DNA of 5,419 bases, taken from NCBI GenBank assembly GCA_002292015.1, contig DBBD01000113.1, forward strand, positions 1,046-6,464, in the 5' to 3' direction. Below the pieces are notes generated by a model that searched no databases, was not told where the DNA came from, and worked only from the letters and a program-made list of their open reading frames with translations. Made by a program: the position numbers and the translations under genes. Of this stretch, positions 1-5,419 are shown piece after piece; position 1 is the first letter of the stretch, and the number at the start of each line of letters is the position of its first letter. The DNA is from Firmicutes bacterium UBA993. GTDB taxonomy: Bacteria > Bacillota > Dethiobacteria > DTU022.

Positions 1-30
1 GGCAGCCTGGCAGCCTGGCAGCCTGGCAGT
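1..30. repeat. Short tandem repeat, 8-bp unit GGCAGCCT, at window edge
   Basis: Three perfect copies of GGCAGCCT are followed by a partial fourth copy (GGCAGT). The array touches the first base of the window, so its true length is unknown. An 8-bp period is not a multiple of three, so copy-number changes would shift frame if it lay in a coding region. No convincing gene covers it: the three forward frames close at about 69, 97 and 155 without recognisable protein sequence. Confidence 0.7.
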
Positions 31-209
31 CCGCGTATCGATCGTGGCCAGCTTCAGATCTTTTCCTAAAGCAGGATTTTTGCATCCCTATAGATAATAT
101 AAACTTGGGTATTGCTGCCTGCTCGTTTTTCAAGGCACTATTCATGTTTAGATAGAGGGAAAAAACGCTAACCGTGGACGGGCAGAGTAAAATTGAGGGA
201 GATAAGTAA

Positions 210-1073
210 ATGAAAATTGAAGATGTAAAGAAAATCTGTGTGGTTGGTGCCGGGAATATGGGGCACCAGATTGCTCTGCTCTGTGCTTTGTCGGGTTACG
301 AAACATTTTGTTTTGATCTTAGTGCGGAGCAAATTAGCAAAGCAGAGGTTTTTGCGAAACAATACCTGCCCGATAGGGTCGCCAAGGGCAAGCTGAGCCA
401 GGAGCAGGCCGAGGCTGCTGCCGCCCGGTTAAAATTTACAACTATCCTGGAACATGCGGCTTCGGGGGTGGACTTCGTGATCGAAGCGATAATCGAGAAG
501 CTGCAACCCAAGCGGGAGCTCTTTGCCCAGTTGGGACAGCTATGTCCACCGCAGGCGATTTTGGTTACCAACAGTTCATTTATCGTCAGTTCGCAGCTTG
601 CTGATATAGCTGGGCGTCCCGGCCTGGTTTGCAATATGCACTTTTTCAACCCGGCCCTAGTGATGAAATGCGTTGAGGTGGTTAAAGGTCCCCACACCAC
701 AACTGAAACAGCTAACATAACGATGGAACTTGCTCACCGGTTAGGAAAGGTGCCGGTTCTTCTGCAAAAAGAGATTTACGGCTTTCTGGTTAACCGTATC
801 CTGGCTAAAATTACCGAAGAGGCGCTTTTTTTGCTCGATACAGGAGTTGCTTCGGCAGAAGATATTGACAGTGCCGTGGTCAATGCCCTAGGGCACCCGC
901 TCGGACCCTTCAGGCTGATGGATTTGACCGGAGTCGATCTTGCTTATCATATCGGCATGGAACGTTACAGGGAAACCCTGGACCCGAAAGATAAGCCTTC
1001 GCCCACAATAGTAGAAAAATATGTTAAAGGAGAATGGGGACGCAAAAAGAATAAGGGATTCTATCAATACTAA
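210..1073 (+). CDS. 3-hydroxyacyl-CoA dehydrogenase (3-hydroxybutyryl-CoA dehydrogenase type)
   Basis: This is a stand-alone cytosolic NAD(P)-dependent dehydrogenase of 287 aa, the usual length for the single-function family. The family interconverts (S)-3-hydroxyacyl-CoA and 3-ketoacyl-CoA in beta-oxidation or in butyrate/butanol synthesis. The N-terminal Rossmann domain shows GAGNMG at residues 13-18 and an acidic residue, D36, at the end of the second strand, which favours NAD. By comparison with the human short-chain enzyme, the catalytic set is S123 (in TNSS), H144 (in MHFFNP), E156 (in VMKCVE) and N195 (in FLVNR). The C-terminal dimerisation/substrate domain ends in GRKKNKGFYQY, close to the family consensus GRKxGxGFYxY. 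The start is supported by a GAGGGAG ribosome binding site at 195-201, 8 nt before ATG. The gene ends in tandem TAA TAA stops, and the LOG-family gene begins 12 nt later, so they are probably cotranscribed. Chain-length preference cannot be read from the sequence. No thiolase, crotonase or acyl-CoA dehydrogenase gene lies beside it here, so hbd is not assigned. Confidence 0.93.
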   Translation: MKIEDVKKICVVGAGNMGHQIALLCALSGYETFCFDLSAEQISKAEVFAKQYLPDRVAKGKLSQEQAEAAAARLKFTTILEHAASGVDFVIEAIIEKLQPKRELFAQLGQLCPPQAILVTNSSFIVSSQLADIAGRPGLVCNMHFFNPALVMKCVEVVKGPHTTTETANITMELAHRLGKVPVLLQKEIYGFLVNRILAKITEEALFLLDTGVASAEDIDSAVVNALGHPLGPFRLMDLTGVDLAYHIGMERYRETLDPKDKPSPTIVEKYVKGEWGRKKNKGFYQY

Positions 1074-1085
1074 TAACAGGGTGAC

Positions 1086-1913
1086 ATGGTGACAGGCAGA
1101 ATGGAGAAGGCTCAGAAAGCCTATAGGAACTTAGATTTTTTAAATAGCGGTGATGCCCGGATAATCCGGATTCTGGCCGAATATCTTGAACCGCTGCAGC
1201 GGTTGCGTAAGGAAGGGGTAGAGGATACAGTAGTTTTTTTTGGCTCCGCTCGCACCAAACCCCCGCTGGAGGCGAAAGCAAACCTGTTTGAACTGGAGAA
1301 GCAGGCTGCTACATCCAGGGAAATAGACCCAAGTTTGGATAAAAAGATTGAGAAAGCCCGCAATGATTTGTTTATTTCTCGCTACTACCAGGATGCGGAG
1401 GACCTGGCTGCAAAAATAACTACCTGGTCCGGGGGGCTTGGATCAGATCGCCGGTTTATAATCTGCTCGGGAGGCGGTTTCGGGATGATGGAAGCAGCCA
1501 ACAAGGGGGCCGCCGAAGCTGGTGGAAAATCAGCTGGTTTCAATATAAGCCTCCCCCATGAGCAACTGCCAAACCAGCACATTACGCCGGAGCTGAACTT
1601 CGAGTTTCATTACTTTTTTATGCGCAAATACTGGTTTGTTTACATGGCTAAAGGCTTGGTGATTTTCCCGGGCGGTTTTGGCACCCTTGATGAGTTGTTC
1701 GAGGTGCTGACCTTGGTTCAGACAAAAAAGTTGGAAAAAAAGCTACCGATAGTCGTTTACGGAACTGAGTATTGGAAGCAGGTCCTCAATTTGGAGGCGA
1801 TGGTTAAGTATGGTGTTATCAGCGAGACAGACATTGAGCTGATTCACTTCAGCGACTCCGTAGATGATGCATTTCACTACCTGAAAAACGAGCTGACCAG
1901 GCTTTACCTCTAA
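1086..1913 (+). CDS. LOG-family protein (TIGR00730-like Rossmann fold, putative nucleotide 5'-monophosphate phosphoribohydrolase)
   Basis: This 275-aa cytosolic protein belongs to the LOG family, often mis-annotated as lysine decarboxylase. Characterised members hydrolyse the N-glycosidic bond of cytokinin or purine nucleoside 5'-monophosphates, releasing base and ribose 5-phosphate. The evidence is VFFGSAR at about 50-56, the glycine-rich SGGGFGMMEAAN at 128-139, the RK pair at 180-181, and the signature PGGFGTLDE at 195-203, where E203 is the expected catalytic glutamate. Residues 57-100 form a charged, probably helical insertion between the first strand and the core. Together with the N-terminal segment around DFLNSGDARIIRILAEYLEP, this marks the longer LOG subgroup rather than the ~190-aa plant-like form. 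The start at 1086 has AGGGTG at 1078-1083 only 2 nt upstream. ATG at 1101 (Met6) is a realistic alternative, since conserved sequence begins at about residue 12. The physiological substrate is unknown: cytokinin activation is not implied, and nucleotide salvage or housekeeping is equally possible. Confidence 0.9.
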   Translation: MVTGRMEKAQKAYRNLDFLNSGDARIIRILAEYLEPLQRLRKEGVEDTVVFFGSARTKPPLEAKANLFELEKQAATSREIDPSLDKKIEKARNDLFISRYYQDAEDLAAKITTWSGGLGSDRRFIICSGGGFGMMEAANKGAAEAGGKSAGFNISLPHEQLPNQHITPELNFEFHYFFMRKYWFVYMAKGLVIFPGGFGTLDELFEVLTLVQTKKLEKKLPIVVYGTEYWKQVLNLEAMVKYGVISETDIELIHFSDSVDDAFHYLKNELTRLYL

Positions 1914-1985
1914 AGGGTAAGAATGTTTTTCCCCCATCAGAAGCGCAGAAGCCTAAATCTGTGATCCCGAACCTGCTTTTGAGGG

Positions 1986-2023
1986 TTAGTTTAGCATATC
2001 CTGCCAGGCGAGTTAATTTTTTT
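1986..2023 (+). terminator. Weak candidate intrinsic terminator for the dehydrogenase/LOG pair
   Basis: TTAGTTT (1986-1992) can pair with GAGTTAA (2010-2016), using three G-U wobbles. It is extended by GC/GC (1994-1995 with 2008-2009) across a bulged A, and the loop is 12 nt. The 3' arm directly abuts a run of seven T (2017-2023), then C and four more T. The position, 73 nt after the LOG stop, and the abutting T-tract fit a terminator. The stem is AU-rich and wobble-dependent, so this is tentative. I see no convincing terminator in the opposite direction for the minus-strand genes. Confidence 0.3.
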
Positions 2024-2075
2024 CTTTTACTAACATGCCACCAGGCGGCACCAGCATAGGAAAGTGATTTTTTGC

Positions 2076-3734
2076 TTAACTGACCCGCAGAATCTGCCCG
2101 GCTTTAACACCCGCAATCATCTCCCCGCCTCGCACTACTTCAGTCCCGTTCAGCAGCACGTGCCTGATGCCCGCGGGGCGTTTTTCGAGCTCGCGCAACG
2201 TGGTGTTGTCGGCGATTTCATCGTAATCGAAAATGGTTATGTCGGCCCATTTACCGGCGGCGATTACACCCCGATCTTTTAAACCGAAACGCCCGGCAGA
2301 TTTTGCAGTCATCTTGGCGATCGCTTCTTCAAGACTCATCAGTTTAAGTTCTTTGACATAACGTTGAATTACCCGCGGGAATGTGCCGAAAGAGGAGGGG
2401 TTCTGCAGCCCGCGGGTAGTCAGGATCGTATCAGTTTCCACCAGGTTTAGGGGGTGGCAGACTACCCGGTCCAGAACCGACATGTCACCTTCTTCGCCGT
2501 TATACTTGTGCATCAGGCAGAGAGTTTTGCCCCTGCTCTTTGCGCTGACCTGCAGGTAAGCCTCGATCGTTGATGTTCCCATTTGCCCGGCTATTTCATC
2601 GAAAAAGAGGCCGTTAAAACGATCGAGTTCCGGGGTGCCGCCCCAGAGGATCTGAATATCCTCCAGGCCAAAGCCGAGCCGGCCGGAGATCAGGCCGATT
2701 TCTAACTTAACCCGCATCCTGGCGGTTCTGCTTTGGAAATTTTTCTCGATGTTTTCGCGAAACCAGGCCGGATAGGCGATATAGATTGTGGTGTTGCCGC
2801 AGCTGTAGGGAAAGCTGTCGAAAGCCAGATCAACACCTTCGGCCACCGCTTTTTCGATCAGCTCCAGGCAGCGATCGGCCAGCGGCCAGGTGCTACGGCC
2901 GACAAAAAGCATATGCGAAATCTGCATCTTAACCCCGGTGTGACGGGCCAGGTCAATCATCTCTTCCAGCGCCCTTAAGTTGTGCGGACGGTTCCCAACC
3001 AGCTTCAGAGGGTAGGCGCCGGAGAGCTTGGTGTAAGCTTTAAGGTGCACGGTTAGTAAACGGTCGTGCTCGCGGGCACAGATCGCAAACTTCTCAAGTT
3101 CGCTGATATCCGAAAAAATACCCGGCGAATAGCCGAGTCCGAGAGAAATCCCGCAGGCGCCCTCTTTTAAAGCTTCGCTCATAGCCCGGACCATTTCGGC
3201 AAAACTCTGTTCCCCGGGAGAAGCTTCTGGCTGGCCAAACATTGAGAGGCGAAGGTTACCGTGCCCGGCCAGCATGGCCAGGTTGAGAGCTAAACCCTGG
3301 CTCTCCAGTTTTTCAAAAAAGGAAGCCAAAGTTGTCCACTCGAGATCAAGCGGCAGGTCGGCCAGAAATTCTGATTCCGCAGCAACCAGGCCACGGTGCT
3401 GAGAAGCGGGTGCCAGAGGCGCTGTGGAGTAACCACAGTTTCCGCCCACAACCGTGGTTATGCCCTGCTCGAGCAGGGGGGCCAGGGTTTTGGCGTGGTC
3501 CGGCAGGGGCAGAACCCAATCGGCATGGGAGTGCATATCGATGAACCCGGGGCAGACTACCAAACCGGTGGCGTCAATCACCTCTTTACAGTTTTTTTCC
3601 GCAGCGGAGATGTCATCCTGGCTGTGGAAAAGGGCAGTAATAATTCCCCCGGCAACGGCAATTGCGCCATCAAAAGCCGGTTTACCAGTCCCATCAACAA
3701 TTTTGCCGTTTTTGATCAGATAATCGCCACTCAT
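2076..3734 (-). CDS. Amidohydrolase of the D-aminoacylase / N-acyl-D-amino-acid deacylase family (divergent)
   Basis: This is a 552-aa metal-dependent hydrolase, probably cytoplasmic as no signal peptide is visible. Family members deacylate N-acyl-D-amino acids; relatives act on other N-acyl or cyclic amides. An N-terminal beta-sandwich strand pattern (DYLIKNGKIVDGTG) leads into PGFIDMHSHAD with metal ligands H68 and H70. Next come GGNCGYS with C100 (the cysteine ligand typical of D-aminoacylases), GHGNLR at 157-162, GLGYSPG at 199-205, VHLKAY with H230, ISHM with H274, and a downstream acidic residue D435 in ETD. The tail GTFPRVIQRYV (450-460), KMTAKSAGRFGLKDRGVI and GKWADITIFD is characteristic of the family. 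Deviations: the usual THxR, SHxK and HPRxxGTFPR motifs read VHLK, SHML and NPSSFGTFPR, so substrate preference may differ. The start is fixed by AAAGGGTG at 3749-3742, 7 nt before ATG. It lies 68 nt downstream of the TrhP-like gene on the same strand; TATAGT at 3788-3783 could be an internal -10, but no -35 is seen. Confidence 0.88.
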   Translation of the reverse strand: MSGDYLIKNGKIVDGTGKPAFDGAIAVAGGIITALFHSQDDISAAEKNCKEVIDATGLVVCPGFIDMHSHADWVLPLPDHAKTLAPLLEQGITTVVGGNCGYSTAPLAPASQHRGLVAAESEFLADLPLDLEWTTLASFFEKLESQGLALNLAMLAGHGNLRLSMFGQPEASPGEQSFAEMVRAMSEALKEGACGISLGLGYSPGIFSDISELEKFAICAREHDRLLTVHLKAYTKLSGAYPLKLVGNRPHNLRALEEMIDLARHTGVKMQISHMLFVGRSTWPLADRCLELIEKAVAEGVDLAFDSFPYSCGNTTIYIAYPAWFRENIEKNFQSRTARMRVKLEIGLISGRLGFGLEDIQILWGGTPELDRFNGLFFDEIAGQMGTSTIEAYLQVSAKSRGKTLCLMHKYNGEEGDMSVLDRVVCHPLNLVETDTILTTRGLQNPSSFGTFPRVIQRYVKELKLMSLEEAIAKMTAKSAGRFGLKDRGVIAAGKWADITIFDYDEIADNTTLRELEKRPAGIRHVLLNGTEVVRGGEMIAGVKAGQILRVS

Positions 3735-3741
3735 TTACATG

Positions 3742-3749
3742 CACCCTTT
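3742..3749 (-). promoter_or_regulatory. Ribosome binding site of the amidohydrolase gene, with an ATG-TAA start-stop before the true start
   Basis: AAAGGGTG on the minus strand lies 7 nt upstream of ATG at 3734-3732. Another ATG at 3740-3738 is followed at once by an in-frame TAA (3737-3735) and then by the real ATG. The first ATG is only 1 nt from the Shine-Dalgarno sequence and cannot encode a protein, so the 3734 start is the valid one. Confidence 0.65.
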
Positions 3750-3802
3750 CTCTGATCCACGTTGCCTGGCCCTAATGCCTGTACTATAAAACTTTCCGCC
3801 GA

Positions 3803-5032
3803 TCAGTCGTCGCATTTTCTCCTGATAATCGATCCGGCACTGACCGGCTGGTCTAAAGCCGTTTCTAATTCCAGGTCGACGACATAGCTGTTGTGTGCCT
3901 CCGTTAGTTCGTTTGAGCTTGTGCGGTCGGTGATTTTTTTAATCCTGACCGGGATCGTTTCGTCTCCGGCCGGGTCGAGTATTTCCAGCAGATCGCCGGC
4001 GGCAAAATAATTGCGGGCGCTGACCCTGACCAGGTTTGATTCAGCGCTGCGTTCATCAACGGTTCCCACAAAGTCGTAGCCCCTGATATAGGCCGCGTTC
4101 AGCGTGAATTCGGTATCGTCCTCTTTTCCCGGCAGGTAAAACCCGGTGGTGTAGGGCCGGTGTGAGACCTTCTCCAGTTCAGCCAGCCAGCCGGGGTCGA
4201 AGCGGTATGTTTCCGGTGAGCGGTAGTAGCAGTCAAGCGCTTGGCGATAAATGCGGGTTACGGCGGCCACGTAATAGGCCGTTTTCATGCGGCCTTCAAT
4301 TTTCAGGCTGTCAGCACCGGAAGCGATCAGCTCGGGGAGATGCTCGATCAGGCATAAATCGCGTGAATTCAGGACGTAAGTGCCCCGGCTGTCTTCATGA
4401 ATGCCCAGCTCTTCCGTGCGGTTTATCTCCCGGAGCCGGTATTCCCAGCGGCAGGGTTGGGTGCAGAGGCCACGGTTGGCCGAGCGGCTGTTTAAAAACT
4501 GCGACAGCAGGCAGCGGCCGGAGTAAGCGATGCACATTGCCCCGTGCACGAAGATTTCCAGCTCCAAATCCGGGTTATTCTGTCTCATTTTTCTTACTTG
4601 CCCCAGGCTCAGTTCGCGAGCCAGGACAACCCTATTAACGCCTTGATCATGCCAGAATTTTACGCTCTCGCTGTTGGTGGTATTGGCCTGGGTGCTTAAA
4701 TGAATCTTTGCTTGCGGGGCCAGGACGCGCAACATAGCTAATACGCCGGGGTCGGAAACAATAAAGGCATCCACGCCGAGCTCCAGCGCTTGCGCGGCTA
4801 AGGATTTCATCTCGCTTAAATCTTCGTCGAAGGCAAAAATATTTAACGCCAGATAAACCCGGCACTTACGGGCGTGGGCAAATTGAAGACCTTGTTCCAA
4901 CTCTTCAATGGTCAAAGAGGCCTCGGGAGCGCGCAGGGAGTATGAATCGACACCACAATAAACTGCATCGGCCCCAAAGCGAACCGCAGTTTTTAGTTTT
5001 TCCAGATTACCGGCCGGCGCTAACAGTTCCAT
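3803..5032 (-). CDS. trhP: TrhP-type U32 family protein (tRNA U34 5-hydroxylation; YegQ/YrrO-like)
   Basis: This 409-aa U32-family protein resembles E. coli YegQ (TrhP). That protein is needed for the prephenate-dependent route to 5-hydroxyuridine at the wobble position of tRNAs, before further modification to cmo5U or mo5U. The old label 'collagenase-like protease' is misleading. Numbered from ATG at 5032, the protein opens with MELLAPAGNLEKLK and a TIM-barrel-like domain. The U32 signature EIFVHGAMCIAYSGRCLLS spans 159-177. RELSLGQV, GLCTQPCRWEY, SLKIEGRMK and HRPYTTGFY all have close counterparts in YegQ. C167, C174 and C190, plus C194 or C227, are probable ligands of an iron-sulfur cluster, by analogy with U32 proteins such as UbiU. 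Residues from about 315 form the small C-terminal beta domain. The frame also allows a start at 5050 (six extra residues, MRYNLG). I prefer 5032 because the family typically begins at this motif; neither start has a good ribosome binding site. It is probably transcribed ahead of the amidohydrolase and is divergent from recC. Confidence 0.88.
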   Translation of the reverse strand: MELLAPAGNLEKLKTAVRFGADAVYCGVDSYSLRAPEASLTIEELEQGLQFAHARKCRVYLALNIFAFDEDLSEMKSLAAQALELGVDAFIVSDPGVLAMLRVLAPQAKIHLSTQANTTNSESVKFWHDQGVNRVVLARELSLGQVRKMRQNNPDLELEIFVHGAMCIAYSGRCLLSQFLNSRSANRGLCTQPCRWEYRLREINRTEELGIHEDSRGTYVLNSRDLCLIEHLPELIASGADSLKIEGRMKTAYYVAAVTRIYRQALDCYYRSPETYRFDPGWLAELEKVSHRPYTTGFYLPGKEDDTEFTLNAAYIRGYDFVGTVDERSAESNLVRVSARNYFAAGDLLEILDPAGDETIPVRIKKITDRTSSNELTEAHNSYVVDLELETALDQPVSAGSIIRRKCDD

Positions 5033-5038
5033 GCCCAG

Positions 5039-5044
5039 ATTATA
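5039..5044 (-). promoter_or_regulatory. Perfect TATAAT hexamer, candidate -10 box for trhP
   Basis: TATAAT on the minus strand (ATTATA on plus) ends 6 nt before the ATG at 5032, which would put the transcription start at or next to that ATG. No recognisable -35 element is found 16-18 nt upstream (ATGCAC or similar). If this box is used, the 5050 start cannot be on the transcript. It could equally be chance. Confidence 0.3.
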
Positions 5045-5069
5045 CCGCATCCACGTTAACAGTGCATTT

Positions 5070-5099
5070 CCCCGCGCGTTCCAGCGTGCGCGCCAGGGG
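5070..5099. repeat. GC-rich hairpin in the trhP/recC divergent region
   Basis: CCCCGCGCG (5070-5078) pairs with CGCGC (5089-5093) and GGGG (5096-5099). This gives nine GC pairs with a 2-nt CA bulge and a 10-nt loop, TTCCAGCGTG. The 3' arm runs into a tract of nine G in total (5096-5104). No T-tract follows on either strand, so it is not an intrinsic terminator. It lies upstream of both divergent genes; its role, if any, is unknown. Confidence 0.55.
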
Positions 5100-5137
5100 G
5101 GGGGTAAGGCTGTGTGTCATTCTTGGCAGGCCGGCAG

Positions 5138-5166
5138 TTGTTCTGTTGTGGCAGATCAATTAAAAT
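5138..5166 (+). promoter_or_regulatory. Candidate sigma-70-type promoter for recC
   Basis: TTGTTC (5138-5143) and TAAAAT (5161-5166) are separated by exactly 17 nt. The -10 matches five of six consensus bases, the -35 only TTG. The surrounding stretch 5159-5181 is the most AT-rich of this intergenic region. It would give a leader of roughly 25-30 nt before the TTG start at 5201. Other AT hexamers nearby (TATATT 5166-5171, TATAAA 5174-5179) lack a properly spaced -35. Confidence 0.35.
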
Positions 5167-5186
5167 ATATTCATATAAATACTGAT

Positions 5187-5191
5187 AGGGG
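5187..5191 (+). promoter_or_regulatory. Ribosome binding site deciding the recC TTG start
   Basis: AGGGG lies 9 nt before TTG at 5201. An in-frame TAG at 5186-5188 closes the frame just upstream. Between that stop and 5201 the only other possible initiator is CTG at 5192, which is too close to the site. This leaves TTG as the best start. Confidence 0.6.
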
Positions 5192-5200
5192 CTGCCGGTT

Positions 5201-5419
5201 TTGATCGAACTGATCTACTCCAATCGCACCGAAAGACTGCTGCAGAGCCTGGTCCGCGACCTGGCAATAAAGCGGCAGGAAGGCGCCCACCCGCTCGACC
5301 CGGTCGAGATTGTCGTTCCCAATCGCAACATGGAAGCCTGGGTGACGTTCGGAATGGCCCGTTCCACCGGCGTGGCGGCCAATATCCGCTTTCGCCGCCT
5401 CGAGCGCTTTATCGGCGAT
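5201..5419 (+). CDS. recC: RecC, exodeoxyribonuclease V gamma subunit (N-terminal fragment, cut by window end)
   Basis: The frame is open from TTG at 5201 to the last base, giving 73 codons; full-length RecC is over 1,000 aa. The translation begins MIELIYSNRTERLLQSLV. It continues with DPVEIVVPNRNMEAWVTFGM (about 34-53) and GVAANIRFRRLERFIGD (57-73). This follows the N terminus of E. coli RecC closely: a YHSNR opening, the LVQSTGMAQWLQ segment and GIAANIDFPLPASFI. RecC is the subunit of the cytoplasmic RecBCD helicase-nuclease that reads Chi and guides strand separation in double-strand-break repair. It has an inactivated helicase fold, of which this fragment covers only the beginning. The TTG start is the only good one, since an in-frame TAG lies at 5186-5188. 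recB and recD would be expected downstream, outside the window. Being a start fragment, it could also be an AddB-like or RecC-like variant, but the SNR...AAN pattern favours RecC. Confidence 0.85.
   Translation, partial: MIELIYSNRTERLLQSLVRDLAIKRQEGAHPLDPVEIVVPNRNMEAWVTFGMARSTGVAANIRFRRLERFIGD

Noticed and set aside
75..110. AT-rich stretch with TATAGATAATATAAA as a promoter for the dehydrogenase gene
   Set aside because: Several -10-like hexamers are present, but none has a -35-like element at 16-18 nt; TTGCAT at 80-85 is too close. A promoter may exist here but cannot be placed.
1..155. Possible 3' end of an upstream protein gene
   Set aside because: All three forward frames are open from base 1 for at least 22 codons, but none gives a recognisable C terminus. 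The opening repeat makes such short open stretches uninformative.
296..718. 140-aa open frame antisense to the dehydrogenase gene
   Set aside because: It lies wholly opposite a well-supported gene, has no family-like sequence, and is explained by codon bias of the real frame.
2036..2050. TGCCACCAGGCGGCA inverted repeat as terminator of the amidohydrolase gene
   Set aside because: The stem is only 4-5 pairs and there is no T-tract after it on either strand.
3332..3755. Several overlapping plus-strand frames opposite the amidohydrolase start region
   Set aside because: All overlap the conserved metal-binding N terminus of the real gene and overlap each other; none has a convincing ribosome binding site or motif.
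3735..3802. Intergenic terminator or attenuator between the trhP-like gene and the amidohydrolase gene
   Set aside because: No stem with a following T-tract was found. The gap holds only the ribosome binding site and an isolated TATAGT without a -35.
4162..4638. 158-aa open frame antisense to the trhP-like gene
   Set aside because: Its composition is rich in Pro, Arg, Gly and Ser, typical of a shadow of a GC-biased gene. It shows no recognisable domain.

Overview
This window looks like an ordinary chromosomal stretch of a bacterium of intermediate G+C. It holds four complete genes, the start of a fifth, and short intergenic gaps. I see no mobile element, RNA gene or CRISPR array. The gene families (a stand-alone 3-hydroxyacyl-CoA dehydrogenase, a LOG-family nucleotide hydrolase, an amidohydrolase of the D-aminoacylase group, a TrhP-type U32 protein and RecC) suggest an anaerobe of the Clostridia-like Firmicutes or a deltaproteobacterial-type lineage. 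That assignment is only a guess, because none of the families is diagnostic alone.

Layout: positions 1-209 are upstream DNA with a short 8-bp tandem repeat at the window edge. Two plus-strand genes follow, 12 nt apart: the dehydrogenase (210-1073) and the LOG-family protein (1086-1913). They very probably share a transcript. A 162-nt convergent gap with one weak terminator candidate separates them from two minus-strand genes, the amidohydrolase (2076-3734) and the TrhP-like protein (about 3803-5032, possibly starting at 5050). In transcription order the TrhP-like gene comes first and the amidohydrolase follows after 68-86 nt, so an operon is possible. A divergent intergenic region of about 170 nt, with a GC-rich hairpin, a run of nine G and AT-rich promoter-like sequence, separates the TrhP-like gene from recC. 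The recC gene starts with TTG at 5201 and runs off the window end.

Functionally the genes are a mixed set: an acyl-CoA redox step, probable purine-nucleotide hydrolysis, hydrolysis of N-acylated D-amino acids or related amides, tRNA wobble-uridine hydroxylation, and double-strand-break repair. Nothing here shows that they act in one pathway. The points most worth checking are the altered active-site neighbourhood of the amidohydrolase, the uncertain, possibly leaderless start of the TrhP-like gene, and the structured recC/trhP divergent region. I found no convincing new biological system.
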